Assembly: GCA_021325365.1 (NCBI GenBank)
Contig: JAJPHF010000135.1
Location: 62,001-126,000, forward strand
DNA from: Pseudomonadota bacterium
GTDB taxonomy: Bacteria; Chloroflexota; UBA6077; JAJPHF01
Length of the DNA stretch: 64,000 bases
Direction of reading: 5' to 3'
In this document: positions 26,524 to 33,943 of the stretch, piece after piece
Numbering within the stretch: position 1 is the first letter of the stretch
Layout: the number at the start of each line of letters is the position of its first letter
Translations under genes and position numbers: made by a program
The notes under the pieces: model-generated
What the model was told of the DNA's origin: nothing
The model's database searches: none
Seen by the model: only the letters and a program-made list of their open reading frames with translations

Positions 26524-28038
26524 CTACTGGCGGCAAAATCCCAGCTCGGCCAGCAGCTCCTCGGCCACCGCCACGTCGCTCCACGGCTCGGCCACGGCCT
26601 CGACGTGCAGGAATGCCTCGTGCCCCTTGCCCGCCAACAGCACGACGTCGCCCGGCGCCGCCCGACCCAGCAGGTGGCGAATGGCCGCGCGCCGGTCCAG
26701 CAAGCGGCAATATTGCTCGCCCTCGACTGCGCCCACCCCCCGCGCGCCCGCCTCGATGGCCGTGGCGATGGCTTCCGGGTCCTCCGGGTAGGCGTCGTCG
26801 TTCGTGATGACGAAGTAGTCCGCCAGCTCAGCGGCGATCGCGCCCAGCACCGGCCGATTCTCGCGCGTCCGGTTCCCGGCGTGCCCAAACGCGAGCAGCA
26901 CGCGGCCTCGGGTACCCGCGCGCACGGCAGTGAGGGCCGCCCGCAGCGCCTGCGGCGTGTGTGCGAAGTCCACGTAGACACCGAACGGCTGCCCGCGCCG
27001 CACCGGCTGCAAGCGACCCGGCGGTGGCTCGATCGTGCGCCCGGCGGCCTGAATCGCCGCCGCGGACACGCCTTCCGCCAGCGCCACCGCCACCGCGGCC
27101 AGCCAGTTCGCCACGTTGTGCCGGCCCACGAAGCGGGTCGCCAGCGGCCACCGCCCCTCGGGCGTGCGGACGACCATCTCGAAGCCGTCCAGGCTCTCCC
27201 GCACGTCCTCGGCGCGCACGTCGGCATCGGCGTCCAACGCGTAGCTGACGACAGGGACCGAGCAGACGGCCCGCAACCGCGCGCTGGCCGGCTGGTCGGC
27301 GTTCAGCACGGCATACCGCCGGCCGCGCTTGGCGGTCGGCTCGCCCAGCATCGTGAACAGGCGAGCCTTCGCCTCCAGATAGGCGTCGAGCGAGCCGTGG
27401 TAGTCCAGGTGCTCGGGGCTGAGGTTCGTGAACACGCCCACGTCGAAGGTGCAGCCCCGCAGCCGCTCCTGCGCCAGCGCGTGCGAGCTAGCCTCGAGCA
27501 CTGCGCTGTCGGCCCCGCCGTCGGCGATCGCCGCGAGCACCTCCTGCACGCGGTCCGCCTCGGGCGTCGTGTGGTGCTCCGCGTTCGGCCGCACCGCCTC
27601 GCCGATCTTCAGGTCGGCCGTCGTGTACCAACCGCAGCGCCGTCCCCCGGCCGCGAGCAGGCTGCCGATCAGCCGCGTGGTCGTCGTCTTGCCGTCCGTG
27701 CCCGTGACCCCGATCAAGCGCAGCCGTTCCGCCGGGTGATCCCGCCAGGCGGCCGCGAGATCGGCCAGCGCGCGGCGCCCGGCCGGGACCGTCACCCAGG
27801 CCACCCCGTCGGCGGTGGGCGTGGCGCGCTCGCTCACGACCGCCACTGCGCCGCGCCGCACCGCCTCGCCGACGAACGCCGTGCCGTCAAAACGCTGACC
27901 GGCCAGCGCAACGAACAGCGCGCCTGGCTCGACGGCCCGGGAGTCATGAGTGATGGCGCCGACGACGGTGCGGGGGTCGCCCGCGACCAGCTGCGCGCCC
28001 GGCGTCGCGGCTACTAGCTCGCCCAGCGTCTTCGGCAC
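26524..28038 (-). CDS. murE: UDP-N-acetylmuramyl tripeptide synthetase (MurE family)
   Basis: A 504-residue Mur ligase that adds the third residue of the peptidoglycan stem peptide to UDP-MurNAc-Ala-Glu. It has the N-terminal UDP-binding domain (THDSRAVEPGALFVAL), the P-loop GVTGTDGKTTTTRLI, EASSHAL, FTNLSPEHLDYHGSLDAYLEAK with the carbamylated-lysine position, and YVDFAHTPQALRAAL. The specificity loop, DNPR in diaminopimelate-adding enzymes, reads DDAY inside TNDDAYPEDP, so the amino acid added is probably not meso-diaminopimelate. Start GTG at 28038 after GGAGGAG. Its end lies 11 nt from the convergent gpsA end. Confidence 0.93.
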   Translation of the reverse strand: MPKTLGELVAATPGAQLVAGDPRTVVGAITHDSRAVEPGALFVALAGQRFDGTAFVGEAVRRGAVAVVSERATPTADGVAWVTVPAGRRALADLAAAWRDHPAERLRLIGVTGTDGKTTTTRLIGSLLAAGGRRCGWYTTADLKIGEAVRPNAEHHTTPEADRVQEVLAAIADGGADSAVLEASSHALAQERLRGCTFDVGVFTNLSPEHLDYHGSLDAYLEAKARLFTMLGEPTAKRGRRYAVLNADQPASARLRAVCSVPVVSYALDADADVRAEDVRESLDGFEMVVRTPEGRWPLATRFVGRHNVANWLAAVAVALAEGVSAAAIQAAGRTIEPPPGRLQPVRRGQPFGVYVDFAHTPQALRAALTAVRAGTRGRVLLAFGHAGNRTRENRPVLGAIAAELADYFVITNDDAYPEDPEAIATAIEAGARGVGAVEGEQYCRLLDRRAAIRHLLGRAAPGDVVLLAGKGHEAFLHVEAVAEPWSDVAVAEELLAELGFCRQ

Positions 28039-28089
28039 CGCTCCTCCGTGCTGGCGCCCACCGCGCACGTGGCGTGGGGCGCCGGGGCG

Positions 28090-28114
28090 TCTGGTACACT
28101 CCCGGTGTACCAGA
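28090..28114. promoter_or_regulatory. Perfect 10-bp inverted repeat between murE and an unknown gene
   Basis: TCTGGTACAC and GTGTACCAGA flank a 5-nt centre. It sits 52 nt from the murE start and 40 nt from the start of the divergent gene. Symmetry and location suggest an operator for a dimeric repressor or a short transcript hairpin. Confidence 0.5.
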
Positions 28115-28154
28115 TGGCCGCGGCCCGCGTCAGCGGCGCGGCGGGGAGCGATGC

Positions 28155-28757
28155 ATGCTCGCGTGGCCCACCCGCCTCTTTCGCCGTCCCGAGCGCTCGC
28201 CGGTGGCCACCGACCCGGAGGAGGAGCGGCAGGTGGCCGAGCGGCTGCTACCGCTAGCGCGGTCGGTGCTGCTCGCGCCGGGCAGCGACGATCCATCAGC
28301 GCTGCTCGCGCTCGCGGAGCGGCTGGCGCCCGTCGGGCACACCGAAGTGCTCACGCCGCCCGACGTGGGCGTCGAGGCACTGCGGGCCTTGCTAGCGTGC
28401 AAGTTCCTGGTCTACGATGCGGCCGCGGCGCCCCGGCGCGGCGTCCTGATCCTCGACCGCCGCCTCGGATGGCGGGTGCCCGGCTGGGAGCCGCTGCCGG
28501 ACGCCTTCAAGACCGCCTACCGGCTTCTCTGGACGCGCCTCGGCTACTACACGGTGCAGACCGGCACCGTCGAGCAGGTCCACGCCGAGAACCGCGTGTT
28601 CTCGTTCGCGGGCCGGGCCACCTGGGTCAACGTGGCCTACCGCGACCTACCGCTACCCGCACCCGGCGAGCGCCTGCGCGTCCTGGGCATGTTCAGCTTT
28701 CTCGGCTCGACCGCACCCGTGCTCCACGCCCTCGCCGTCGAGCCCGCCGAGGCCTGA
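28155..28757 (+). CDS. Conserved-looking protein of unknown function
   Basis: About 200 residues from an ATG at 28155 preceded by GGGGAG. I do not recognise a family. It appears soluble and has no signal peptide or zinc motif. The second half has ordered, codable sequence such as VLILDRRLGWRVPGWEPLPD, TRLGYYTVQTGTVEQVHAEN and VNVAYRDLPLPAPGERLRVL, with strand-rich character and many aromatic residues. It is transcribed away from murE and ends about 60 nt before uvrC. Confidence 0.7.
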   Translation: MLAWPTRLFRRPERSPVATDPEEERQVAERLLPLARSVLLAPGSDDPSALLALAERLAPVGHTEVLTPPDVGVEALRALLACKFLVYDAAAAPRRGVLILDRRLGWRVPGWEPLPDAFKTAYRLLWTRLGYYTVQTGTVEQVHAENRVFSFAGRATWVNVAYRDLPLPAPGERLRVLGMFSFLGSTAPVLHALAVEPAEA

Positions 28758-28768
28758 GCCCGGCGGAG

Positions 28769-28777
28769 TGGTAGAAT
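28769..28777 (+). promoter_or_regulatory. Possible extended -10 promoter of uvrC
   Basis: TGG-TAGAAT lies 43 nt before the uvrC start codon. No clear -35 is present. Confidence 0.4.
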
Positions 28778-28819
28778 CTCCTCTGCTCGCGGGTGTTGAC
28801 GCGGGCAAGGAGCGAACAC

Positions 28820-30679
28820 ATGCAAGCTCAAGGGCTGCTCGCGGAGCGGCTGCGCGCGCTGCCGGACCGGCCCGGCGTCTACCTGTTCAAGGACGCGGCC
28901 GGCGGCATCATCTACATCGGCAAGGCCACCTCGCTCCAGCACCGCGTGCGCTCGTACTTCCAGGGCATCGAACACGACCGGAAGAAGCAGAGCATCGTCG
29001 GCGAGGCCGTCGACGTCGACTACATCCTGACCGACTCGCCGGTGCAGGCGCTGCGCTGGGAGGCCGACCTCATCAAGCGCGAGCGGCCGCGGTACAACGT
29101 GCGCCTGCGCGACGACAAGGCCTACCCGTACATTCGCATCGCGGTGCAGGAGCCGTGGCCGCACGTGGGCATCGTGCGGCGCACCGCGGCCGACGGCGCT
29201 CGCTACTTCGGCCCGTTCACCGACGCCGACGCCGTCCGCAACACGCTGGACACGCTCAACCGGCTGTTCCCCTACATCCGCTGCCGCAAGCCCATCACCG
29301 GCACCGATCGCCGCGCCTGTATCTACTACGACATCAAGCGCTGCGTGGCACCGTGCATTGGCGCCGTGAGCAACGCGGAATATCGTCAGCTCATTGAGAG
29401 CGCCGCCGGGTTCCTAGAGGGCAAGCAGGACGACGCGCTGGACACGCTGCGGCGAGAGATGGAGGAGGCGGCCGAAGCGCTGCAGTTCGAGCGCGCCGCC
29501 GGGCTGCGCGACCGCATCCGCGCCGCCGAGCGCATCATCGTGCAGCAGCGCGTGGTGGCCGATAGCCGCGTCGAGCAGGACGCGCTGGGGCTGGCCCGCG
29601 AGAACGGCAATGTGTGCGTGCAGGTGTTCTACATTCGCGACGGCAAGCTGCGCGGGCGCGACTACTTTCTGCTGGAGGGCGCCGCCGACGAGAGCGACAG
29701 CAGCGTCGTGACCTCGTTCCTGCTGCAGCACTACGGCGCGGCCACGCAGCTGCCGCGCGAGATCATCCTGCCCGCGCCCGTGGAGGACCCGGCGAGTCTG
29801 GAGGCGTGGCTGCTGGACCAGGCAGGGCACCGTGTGGCGCTGCGCGTGCCCCGCCGCGGCAGCGGCCGGCGGCTGGTCGAGCTAGCGGCCGAGAACGCGC
29901 GCGAGGCGCTGGAGCGCCAGAAGGTCGAGTGGCTGAGCGACGCCGCGCGCACCACCGGCGCGCTACTGGAGCTGCAGGAGCACCTGGAGCTGGACTCGGC
30001 CCCCGAGCGCATCGAGTGCTACGACATCTCGAACACCCAGGGCACCAACTCGGTCGCTAGCCTGGTCGTCTTCGAGCGCGGCAAGCCGAAGCGCTCGGAC
30101 TACAAGCGCTTCCAGATCAAGACAGTCGAGGGCGCGAACGACTTCGCGTCGATGGCCGAGGTGCTGGCGCGGCGCTTCAAGCGCCTGCGCGAGGCTCACG
30201 CCGAGGGGGCGGCGCCAGAGGACGGCGACCAGCCGGCCGCGTCTTCCTGGGATAAGGTGCCCGACCTGGTGATCGTGGACGGCGGCAAGGGGCAGCTCGG
30301 CGCCGCGCTGAAGGTGATGGAGGACCTGGCGCTCGTCGCCATCCCGGTGGTCGGCCTCGCCAAGGAGCGCGAGGAGATCTTCCTGCCGGGCCGCGCCGAG
30401 CCGGTCCTGCTGCCGCGCGGCTCGCAGAGCCTGTTCCTGGTGCAGCGCATCCGCGACGAGGCCCACCGGTTTGCGATCACCTACCACCGCAAGCTGCGCG
30501 GCAAGAAAGGCCTGCGCTCCGCGCTCGACGACCTGCCGGGCGTGGGTCCCAAGCGCAAGCGGGCGCTGCTGCGCGCCTTCGGCTCGCTGAACGGCATCCG
30601 CTCGGCCAGCGTCGACGAGCTAGCCGCCGTGCCCGGCATGACGCGCAGCACCGCGCAAGTCCTGAAGGACCGTCTGTAA
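28820..30679 (+). CDS. uvrC: UvrABC excinuclease subunit C
   Basis: A 619-residue dual-incision nuclease of nucleotide excision repair. The GIY-YIG nuclease is at residues 12-90 (RPGVYLFKD, IIYIGKATSLQHRVRSYF), a cysteine cluster RCRKPITGTDRRACIYYDIK follows, the UVR helix is near 195-235 (EEAAEALQFERAAGLRDRIR), the RNase H-like half has ECYDISNTQGTNSVAS, DGGKGQLGAAL and DEAHRFAITYHRK, and the tandem helix-hairpin-helix ends the protein (LPGVGPKRKRALLRAFGS). ATG at 28820 follows AAGGAG. Its stop overlaps the next start (TAATG). Confidence 0.97.
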   Translation: MQAQGLLAERLRALPDRPGVYLFKDAAGGIIYIGKATSLQHRVRSYFQGIEHDRKKQSIVGEAVDVDYILTDSPVQALRWEADLIKRERPRYNVRLRDDKAYPYIRIAVQEPWPHVGIVRRTAADGARYFGPFTDADAVRNTLDTLNRLFPYIRCRKPITGTDRRACIYYDIKRCVAPCIGAVSNAEYRQLIESAAGFLEGKQDDALDTLRREMEEAAEALQFERAAGLRDRIRAAERIIVQQRVVADSRVEQDALGLARENGNVCVQVFYIRDGKLRGRDYFLLEGAADESDSSVVTSFLLQHYGAATQLPREIILPAPVEDPASLEAWLLDQAGHRVALRVPRRGSGRRLVELAAENAREALERQKVEWLSDAARTTGALLELQEHLELDSAPERIECYDISNTQGTNSVASLVVFERGKPKRSDYKRFQIKTVEGANDFASMAEVLARRFKRLREAHAEGAAPEDGDQPAASSWDKVPDLVIVDGGKGQLGAALKVMEDLALVAIPVVGLAKEREEIFLPGRAEPVLLPRGSQSLFLVQRIRDEAHRFAITYHRKLRGKKGLRSALDDLPGVGPKRKRALLRAFGSLNGIRSASVDELAAVPGMTRSTAQVLKDRL

Positions 30680-31488
30680 TGGCGCGGCCCGCCAACCGCG
30701 CCCTGACCGGCGGCCAGCCGGTGCCACTCGCCGCCCAGCGACCCGGCCGCCGCCGGCCGGCGCGGCGCCGCTCGGGCGTAGCCGCCGCCTTTCGAACGCT
30801 CGCCGTCGTTCTAATGCTGGCCGCGCTGTTCGGCGCGCTGGCCGGCGCGCTCTACCTGCTCCGCGAGGTGCCGCCGGCCGGCCCCGCGAAGGACGACCTG
30901 ATGGCGCAGGCCAGCGCCCATCACGCCGAGTGGGTGCCGCTCGATCAGGTGCCGGCCTCGCTGCAGCAGGCAATCGTGGCCACCGAGGACGCCCGCTTCT
31001 ACGAGCACCGTGGCCTCGACGTGCTGGGCACCATCCGCGCGATGCTGGCTAACGTGCGCGCCGGCCATCCGGTCCAGGGCGGCAGCACGATCAGCCAGCA
31101 GCTTGCCAAGCGCTACTTGGAGCGCAGCGACCCAACGGCCGAGCGCAAGCTGCTCGTGCTGGCGATGACCGCCAAGCTCGAGCTACGCTACAGCAAGGCG
31201 GACATCCTGGAGATGTACCTGAACAGCATCTACTTTGGCCCGTACGCCTACGGCGTCGGCAGCGCCGCGCGCGTGTACTTCCACAAGCCGGCGGCGGACC
31301 TGACGCTGGCCGAGAGCACCATGCTGGCCGGGCTGCCACAGGCCCCGTCCTTATACGATCCGATCCACGCCCTGCCCCGCGTGAAAGCGCGCCAGGCGGT
31401 CGTCATCGCGGCGATGGTGCGCGCTGGCTACCTGACGCCGACGCAGGCCGAGGCGGCGCGGACCGCCCGCACGGCGCTCGACCGCTGA
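30679..31488 (+). CDS. Monofunctional GT51 peptidoglycan transglycosylase
   Basis: A 269-residue membrane-anchored enzyme that polymerises lipid II. An Arg-rich cytoplasmic tail (residues 1-37) and one transmembrane helix (about 38-62) precede the GT51 domain: QAIVATEDARFYEHRGLD with the catalytic Glu, VQGGSTISQQLAKRYL, YSKADILEMYLNSIYFG and AESTMLAGLPQAPSLYDP. The transpeptidase domain of class A penicillin-binding proteins is absent, so this is an MtgA-like or truncated form. Overlaps uvrC by 1 nt, hence co-expressed. Confidence 0.93.
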   Translation: MARPANRALTGGQPVPLAAQRPGRRRPARRRSGVAAAFRTLAVVLMLAALFGALAGALYLLREVPPAGPAKDDLMAQASAHHAEWVPLDQVPASLQQAIVATEDARFYEHRGLDVLGTIRAMLANVRAGHPVQGGSTISQQLAKRYLERSDPTAERKLLVLAMTAKLELRYSKADILEMYLNSIYFGPYAYGVGSAARVYFHKPAADLTLAESTMLAGLPQAPSLYDPIHALPRVKARQAVVIAAMVRAGYLTPTQAEAARTARTALDR

Positions 31489-31551
31489 TACCAAGCAACG
31501 TCGCGTGCTTGCTGCCCGCAACTCACCACGCCGACGAAGGGAGCGCCGCCC

Positions 31552-32265
31552 ATGCCACGCGCCGACGGCCGCGAGCCCGATCAGCTTCGCCCAGTCCGGC
31601 TGCAGCCGGGCTTCCTGTCCCAGCATCCGGCGAACTGCCTGGTGACGATGGGCAACACCTGGGTGCTGTGCGCCGCGACCGTGCGCGAGCAAGTACCGCC
31701 GTTTCTCGAGGGCCGCAACCGCGGCTGGGTGACCGCCGAGTACAGCATGCTGCCGCCCTCGACACCTGACCGCGTGCCGCGCGAGCGCCAGGCCAGCGGC
31801 CGCAGCCAGGAGATCAGCCGCCTGGTCGGCCGCAGCCTGCGCGCCGCCGTCGACGCCGCGCTGCTCGGGCCGCGCACTATTACCGTCGACTGCGACGTGC
31901 TCCAGGCCGATGGCGGCACCCGCACCGCTGCGGTCACGGGCGGCTACGTGGCACTGGCGCTAGCGATCCGGCACCTGGCCGCCGCGGGTCTGGCCGACAC
32001 GCGGGCGCTGCGGTGGGCGGTAGCGGCCGTGAGCGTTGGGGTGGTCGCTGACGTGCCCGTGCTCGACCTGCCCTACCAGGAGGACGCTCGCGCCGACATG
32101 GATATGAACGTCGTGATGACCGACGGCGGCGAGCTAGTCGAAGTACAGGCGACCGCCGAGGGCCGGCCCTGCCCGCGCGCGGCCTTCACCACACTGCTCG
32201 ACCTCGCCGCGAAGGGTATCGGCGAGCTACTAGCCGCCCAGCGGCAGGCGCTCGGCCTAGCATGA
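31552..32265 (+). CDS. rph: Ribonuclease PH
   Basis: A 237-residue phosphorolytic 3'-5' exoribonuclease that trims tRNA precursors. RADGREPDQLRPVRLQPGFL, VTAEYSMLPPSTPDR, SGRSQEISRLVGRSLRAAVD, TITVDCDVLQADGGTRTAAV and the catalytic LPYQEDARADMDMNVVM are all present. It stands directly upstream of a tRNA-Asp gene, a fitting neighbour. Confidence 0.97.
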   Translation: MPRADGREPDQLRPVRLQPGFLSQHPANCLVTMGNTWVLCAATVREQVPPFLEGRNRGWVTAEYSMLPPSTPDRVPRERQASGRSQEISRLVGRSLRAAVDAALLGPRTITVDCDVLQADGGTRTAAVTGGYVALALAIRHLAAAGLADTRALRWAVAAVSVGVVADVPVLDLPYQEDARADMDMNVVMTDGGELVEVQATAEGRPCPRAAFTTLLDLAAKGIGELLAAQRQALGLA

Positions 32266-32345
32266 CCCGCATGGCGCTCGTCGGCTGCCGTGCTCGCTCC
32301 GTGGCTCCAATGCCAGGCCGGCCGCTGCCCGGCGGGCGGACGAGT

Positions 32346-32374
32346 TTGCCGGCTCGGCGCCGATATGGTAGGAT
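32346..32374 (+). promoter_or_regulatory. Promoter of tRNA-Asp
   Basis: TTGCCG, 17-nt spacer, TAGGAT (32369-32374). Transcription would begin a few bases before the mature tRNA 5' end at 32386. Confidence 0.6.
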
Positions 32375-32385
32375 CATGGGTGCGA

Positions 32386-32459
32386 GGGCTCGTGGTGTAG
32401 CGGCCTAACATGCGGCCCTGTCAAGGCCGAGATCGGGGGTTCGAATCCCCTCGAGCCCG
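32386..32459 (+). tRNA. tRNA-Asp (GTC)
   Basis: A 74-nt cloverleaf can be drawn by hand. Acceptor GGGCTCG pairs with CGAGCCC, D-stem GTGT with ACAT, anticodon stem CGGCC with GGCCG around CTGTCAA (anticodon GTC), T-stem GGGGG with CCCCT around TTCGAAT, and G73 is the aspartate discriminator. CCA is not encoded (the next bases are CCC). The 3' end is repeated 12.8 kb downstream, making this the presumed integration site. Confidence 0.97.
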
Positions 32460-32461
32460 CC
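32436..32461 (+). repeat. Left copy of 26-bp direct repeat (tRNA-Asp 3' end)
   Basis: GGGGTTCGAATCCCC plus TCGAGCCCGCC, covering the T-arm, the 3' acceptor strand and two bases beyond the discriminator. The identical 26 bp recur at 45232-45257. Partial similarity continues as TGCAA-CGC. Confidence 0.9.
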
Positions 32462-32478
32462 CGTGCAACGCTGGGTTG

Positions 32479-32506
32479 ACGCCTCCGCAGAAACCTGCGG
32501 GGGCGT
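32479..32506 (+). terminator. Terminator after tRNA-Asp
   Basis: ACGCCTCCGCAG and CTGCGGGGGCGT pair over 12 bp (one G-U) around AAAC, 20 nt past the tRNA. Confidence 0.65.
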
Positions 32507-32555
32507 TGTCGTGCTGGGCGCCCGCAGGCGCGCGTCAAGCGCGAACAAGGGCAGG

Positions 32556-32855
32556 CTATTCCGGCCGCAGGATCGTGCGGACCGCGTGGCCGTCGTCGAT
32601 CACGATCTCCTCGAACAGCGTCGCGGCCCGCTGGTTCCGCTGCTTGGGCATGGCATCCGCGCATGCCGCGGGCACGTCGTCCGCGCAGATGGAGGCCGCC
32701 ACCATCCGCACGGTGTTCGTCCAGCCGGCCGCCGCGGCCGCCCGGGCGAGTGGCGGCGAGGCGTGGACTGCTTCCGCGGTCGGTTCCCACGGCTCGCGGC
32801 CTTGCTCGGCGAGGGGGAAGCGGACGGGCTCGCCTGCTGCGCCGAGTAGAGTCAC
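32556..32855 (-). CDS. Small protein, possible recombinase C-terminal remnant
   Basis: A 99-residue frame whose GTG start overlaps the lysR stop as GTGA. The N-terminal half is low in recognisable features; a helical middle (SPPLARAAAAAGW) leads to RAATLFEEIVIDDGHAV and a final ILRPE. That tail recalls the end of large serine recombinases, where LFE-hydrophobic-DG-PRPE is common, but the catalytic domain is missing. It could be either a coupled small gene or a relic of the island's integrase. It runs towards the tRNA. Confidence 0.4.
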   Translation of the reverse strand: MTLLGAAGEPVRFPLAEQGREPWEPTAEAVHASPPLARAAAAAGWTNTVRMVAASICADDVPAACADAMPKQRNQRAATLFEEIVIDDGHAVRTILRPE

Positions 32856-33763
32856 ACTAGCCCACCAGCGAGGTGCGGCGCGCACGCCTCGCGCAGGCGG
32901 CTTAGCGCCTGTTGGAGCAGCGGCGACCAGTGGTGTCCCCGTCGATATACCAGCTCGTACTGCACCAGAAGCGGCGCGTGGTCCCAGTGCAGCTCGCGGA
33001 GGGCTCCCTGCGCGAGATCCGTCACGACGGTGCTGCGGATCACGATCCCGATGCCTACCCCGTCGCGCGTGGCCTGGCGGATGGAATCGGCATCGGTCAG
33101 CTCCATCGCCACGGCGTAGCCGGCCACCCCGCTCGACGCGAGCAGCGCATCGATGATGGTGCGGTGCACCGTGCCCGGCAAGCCGGTCACGAAGCGGTGC
33201 TGGAGTATGTCCGCGGGCGTCACGCGTGGCACACGGGCCAGTGGATGCGCGGGTGGCACGGCCAGGATGACCTCCGCCCGCAGCAGCGGCTCGTGCACCA
33301 GCCCCGGTACTGGCCCGGCGCTCAGAACGCACCCGAAATCACATTGTCCCTGCAGAACCAGCTCGCGCACGCGCTCGAGCGCATCGACTGTAATCGTGCA
33401 GTGAACGGATGGGTACTGCCGCACGAACGCGCCGAGGAGCTGGGTCATGAGCAGGGCAGCAGTTCCGATGCTCGCCCCCACTGCAATCCGCCCACGGTTG
33501 CCCTCTTGGATCTCGGCAAACGCTCGGTAGACATCCTGAGCGCCGCTGAGCGTTTGCACGGCATAAGCGTAGAGTACTTCGCCGGCTTCGGTCGGGACGA
33601 CACGACGGGCGCGCCGCTGCAATAGCCGCACTCCGACCTCTTCCTCGAGCGCGCGGAGCCGCATACTCACGCCGGCCGGGCTCATCACCAGCTGCCGCGC
33701 GGCGGCGACGATGCCCCCCGTTTCCACTACCGCGCGGAACACGGCCAGGCGGTGGAGGTTCAT
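32852..33763 (-). CDS. LysR family transcriptional regulator
   Basis: A 303-residue regulator. The winged HTH is at residues 1-62 (MNLHRLAVFRAVVETGGIVA, SPAGVSMRLRALEEEVGVRL), followed by a linker helix and a periplasmic-binding-protein-like effector domain starting near RGRIAVGASIGTAALLM. It is divergent from the bicupin dioxygenase gene across a 180-bp region with two dyad sites and a strong promoter, the standard LysR layout, so it most likely controls that catabolic operon in response to a pathway metabolite. Confidence 0.94.
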   Translation of the reverse strand: MNLHRLAVFRAVVETGGIVAAARQLVMSPAGVSMRLRALEEEVGVRLLQRRARRVVPTEAGEVLYAYAVQTLSGAQDVYRAFAEIQEGNRGRIAVGASIGTAALLMTQLLGAFVRQYPSVHCTITVDALERVRELVLQGQCDFGCVLSAGPVPGLVHEPLLRAEVILAVPPAHPLARVPRVTPADILQHRFVTGLPGTVHRTIIDALLASSGVAGYAVAMELTDADSIRQATRDGVGIGIVIRSTVVTDLAQGALRELHWDHAPLLVQYELVYRRGHHWSPLLQQALSRLREACAPHLAGGLV

Positions 33764-33777
33764 TCACCGACTCCAGA

Positions 33778-33793
33778 TTCACGTTTGCGTGAA
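33778..33793. promoter_or_regulatory. Dyad site next to the lysR start
   Basis: TTCACG-TTTG-CGTGAA is a perfect 6-bp-arm inverted repeat 15 nt upstream of the lysR start codon. It is placed as expected for LysR autoregulation. Confidence 0.5.
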
Positions 33794-33798
33794 ATCAG

Positions 33799-33820
33799 GT
33801 CAATCATAGCGTTTATTGAC
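33799..33820. promoter_or_regulatory. Second dyad overlapping the dioxygenase -35 box
   Basis: GTCAAT-N10-ATTGAC, with the right arm shared with the TTGACA -35 element. A likely regulator contact site. Confidence 0.45.
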
Positions 33821-33844
33821 ATGAAAGCAAGTCCGCAGTACAGT
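33816..33844 (+). promoter_or_regulatory. Promoter of the catabolic operon
   Basis: TTGACA (33816-33821), 17-nt spacer, TACAGT (33839-33844), about 100 nt before the bicupin ATG. Confidence 0.75.
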
Positions 33845-33943
33845 GGCCGCGAGCGCGGGTTCAGGCAGTGAGTGCACTATCGTCCGCACCGGGGCGGGCA
33901 GCGTCAGGTGGTGGGACATTGCAGTCGCGTTCGGGAGACGACC

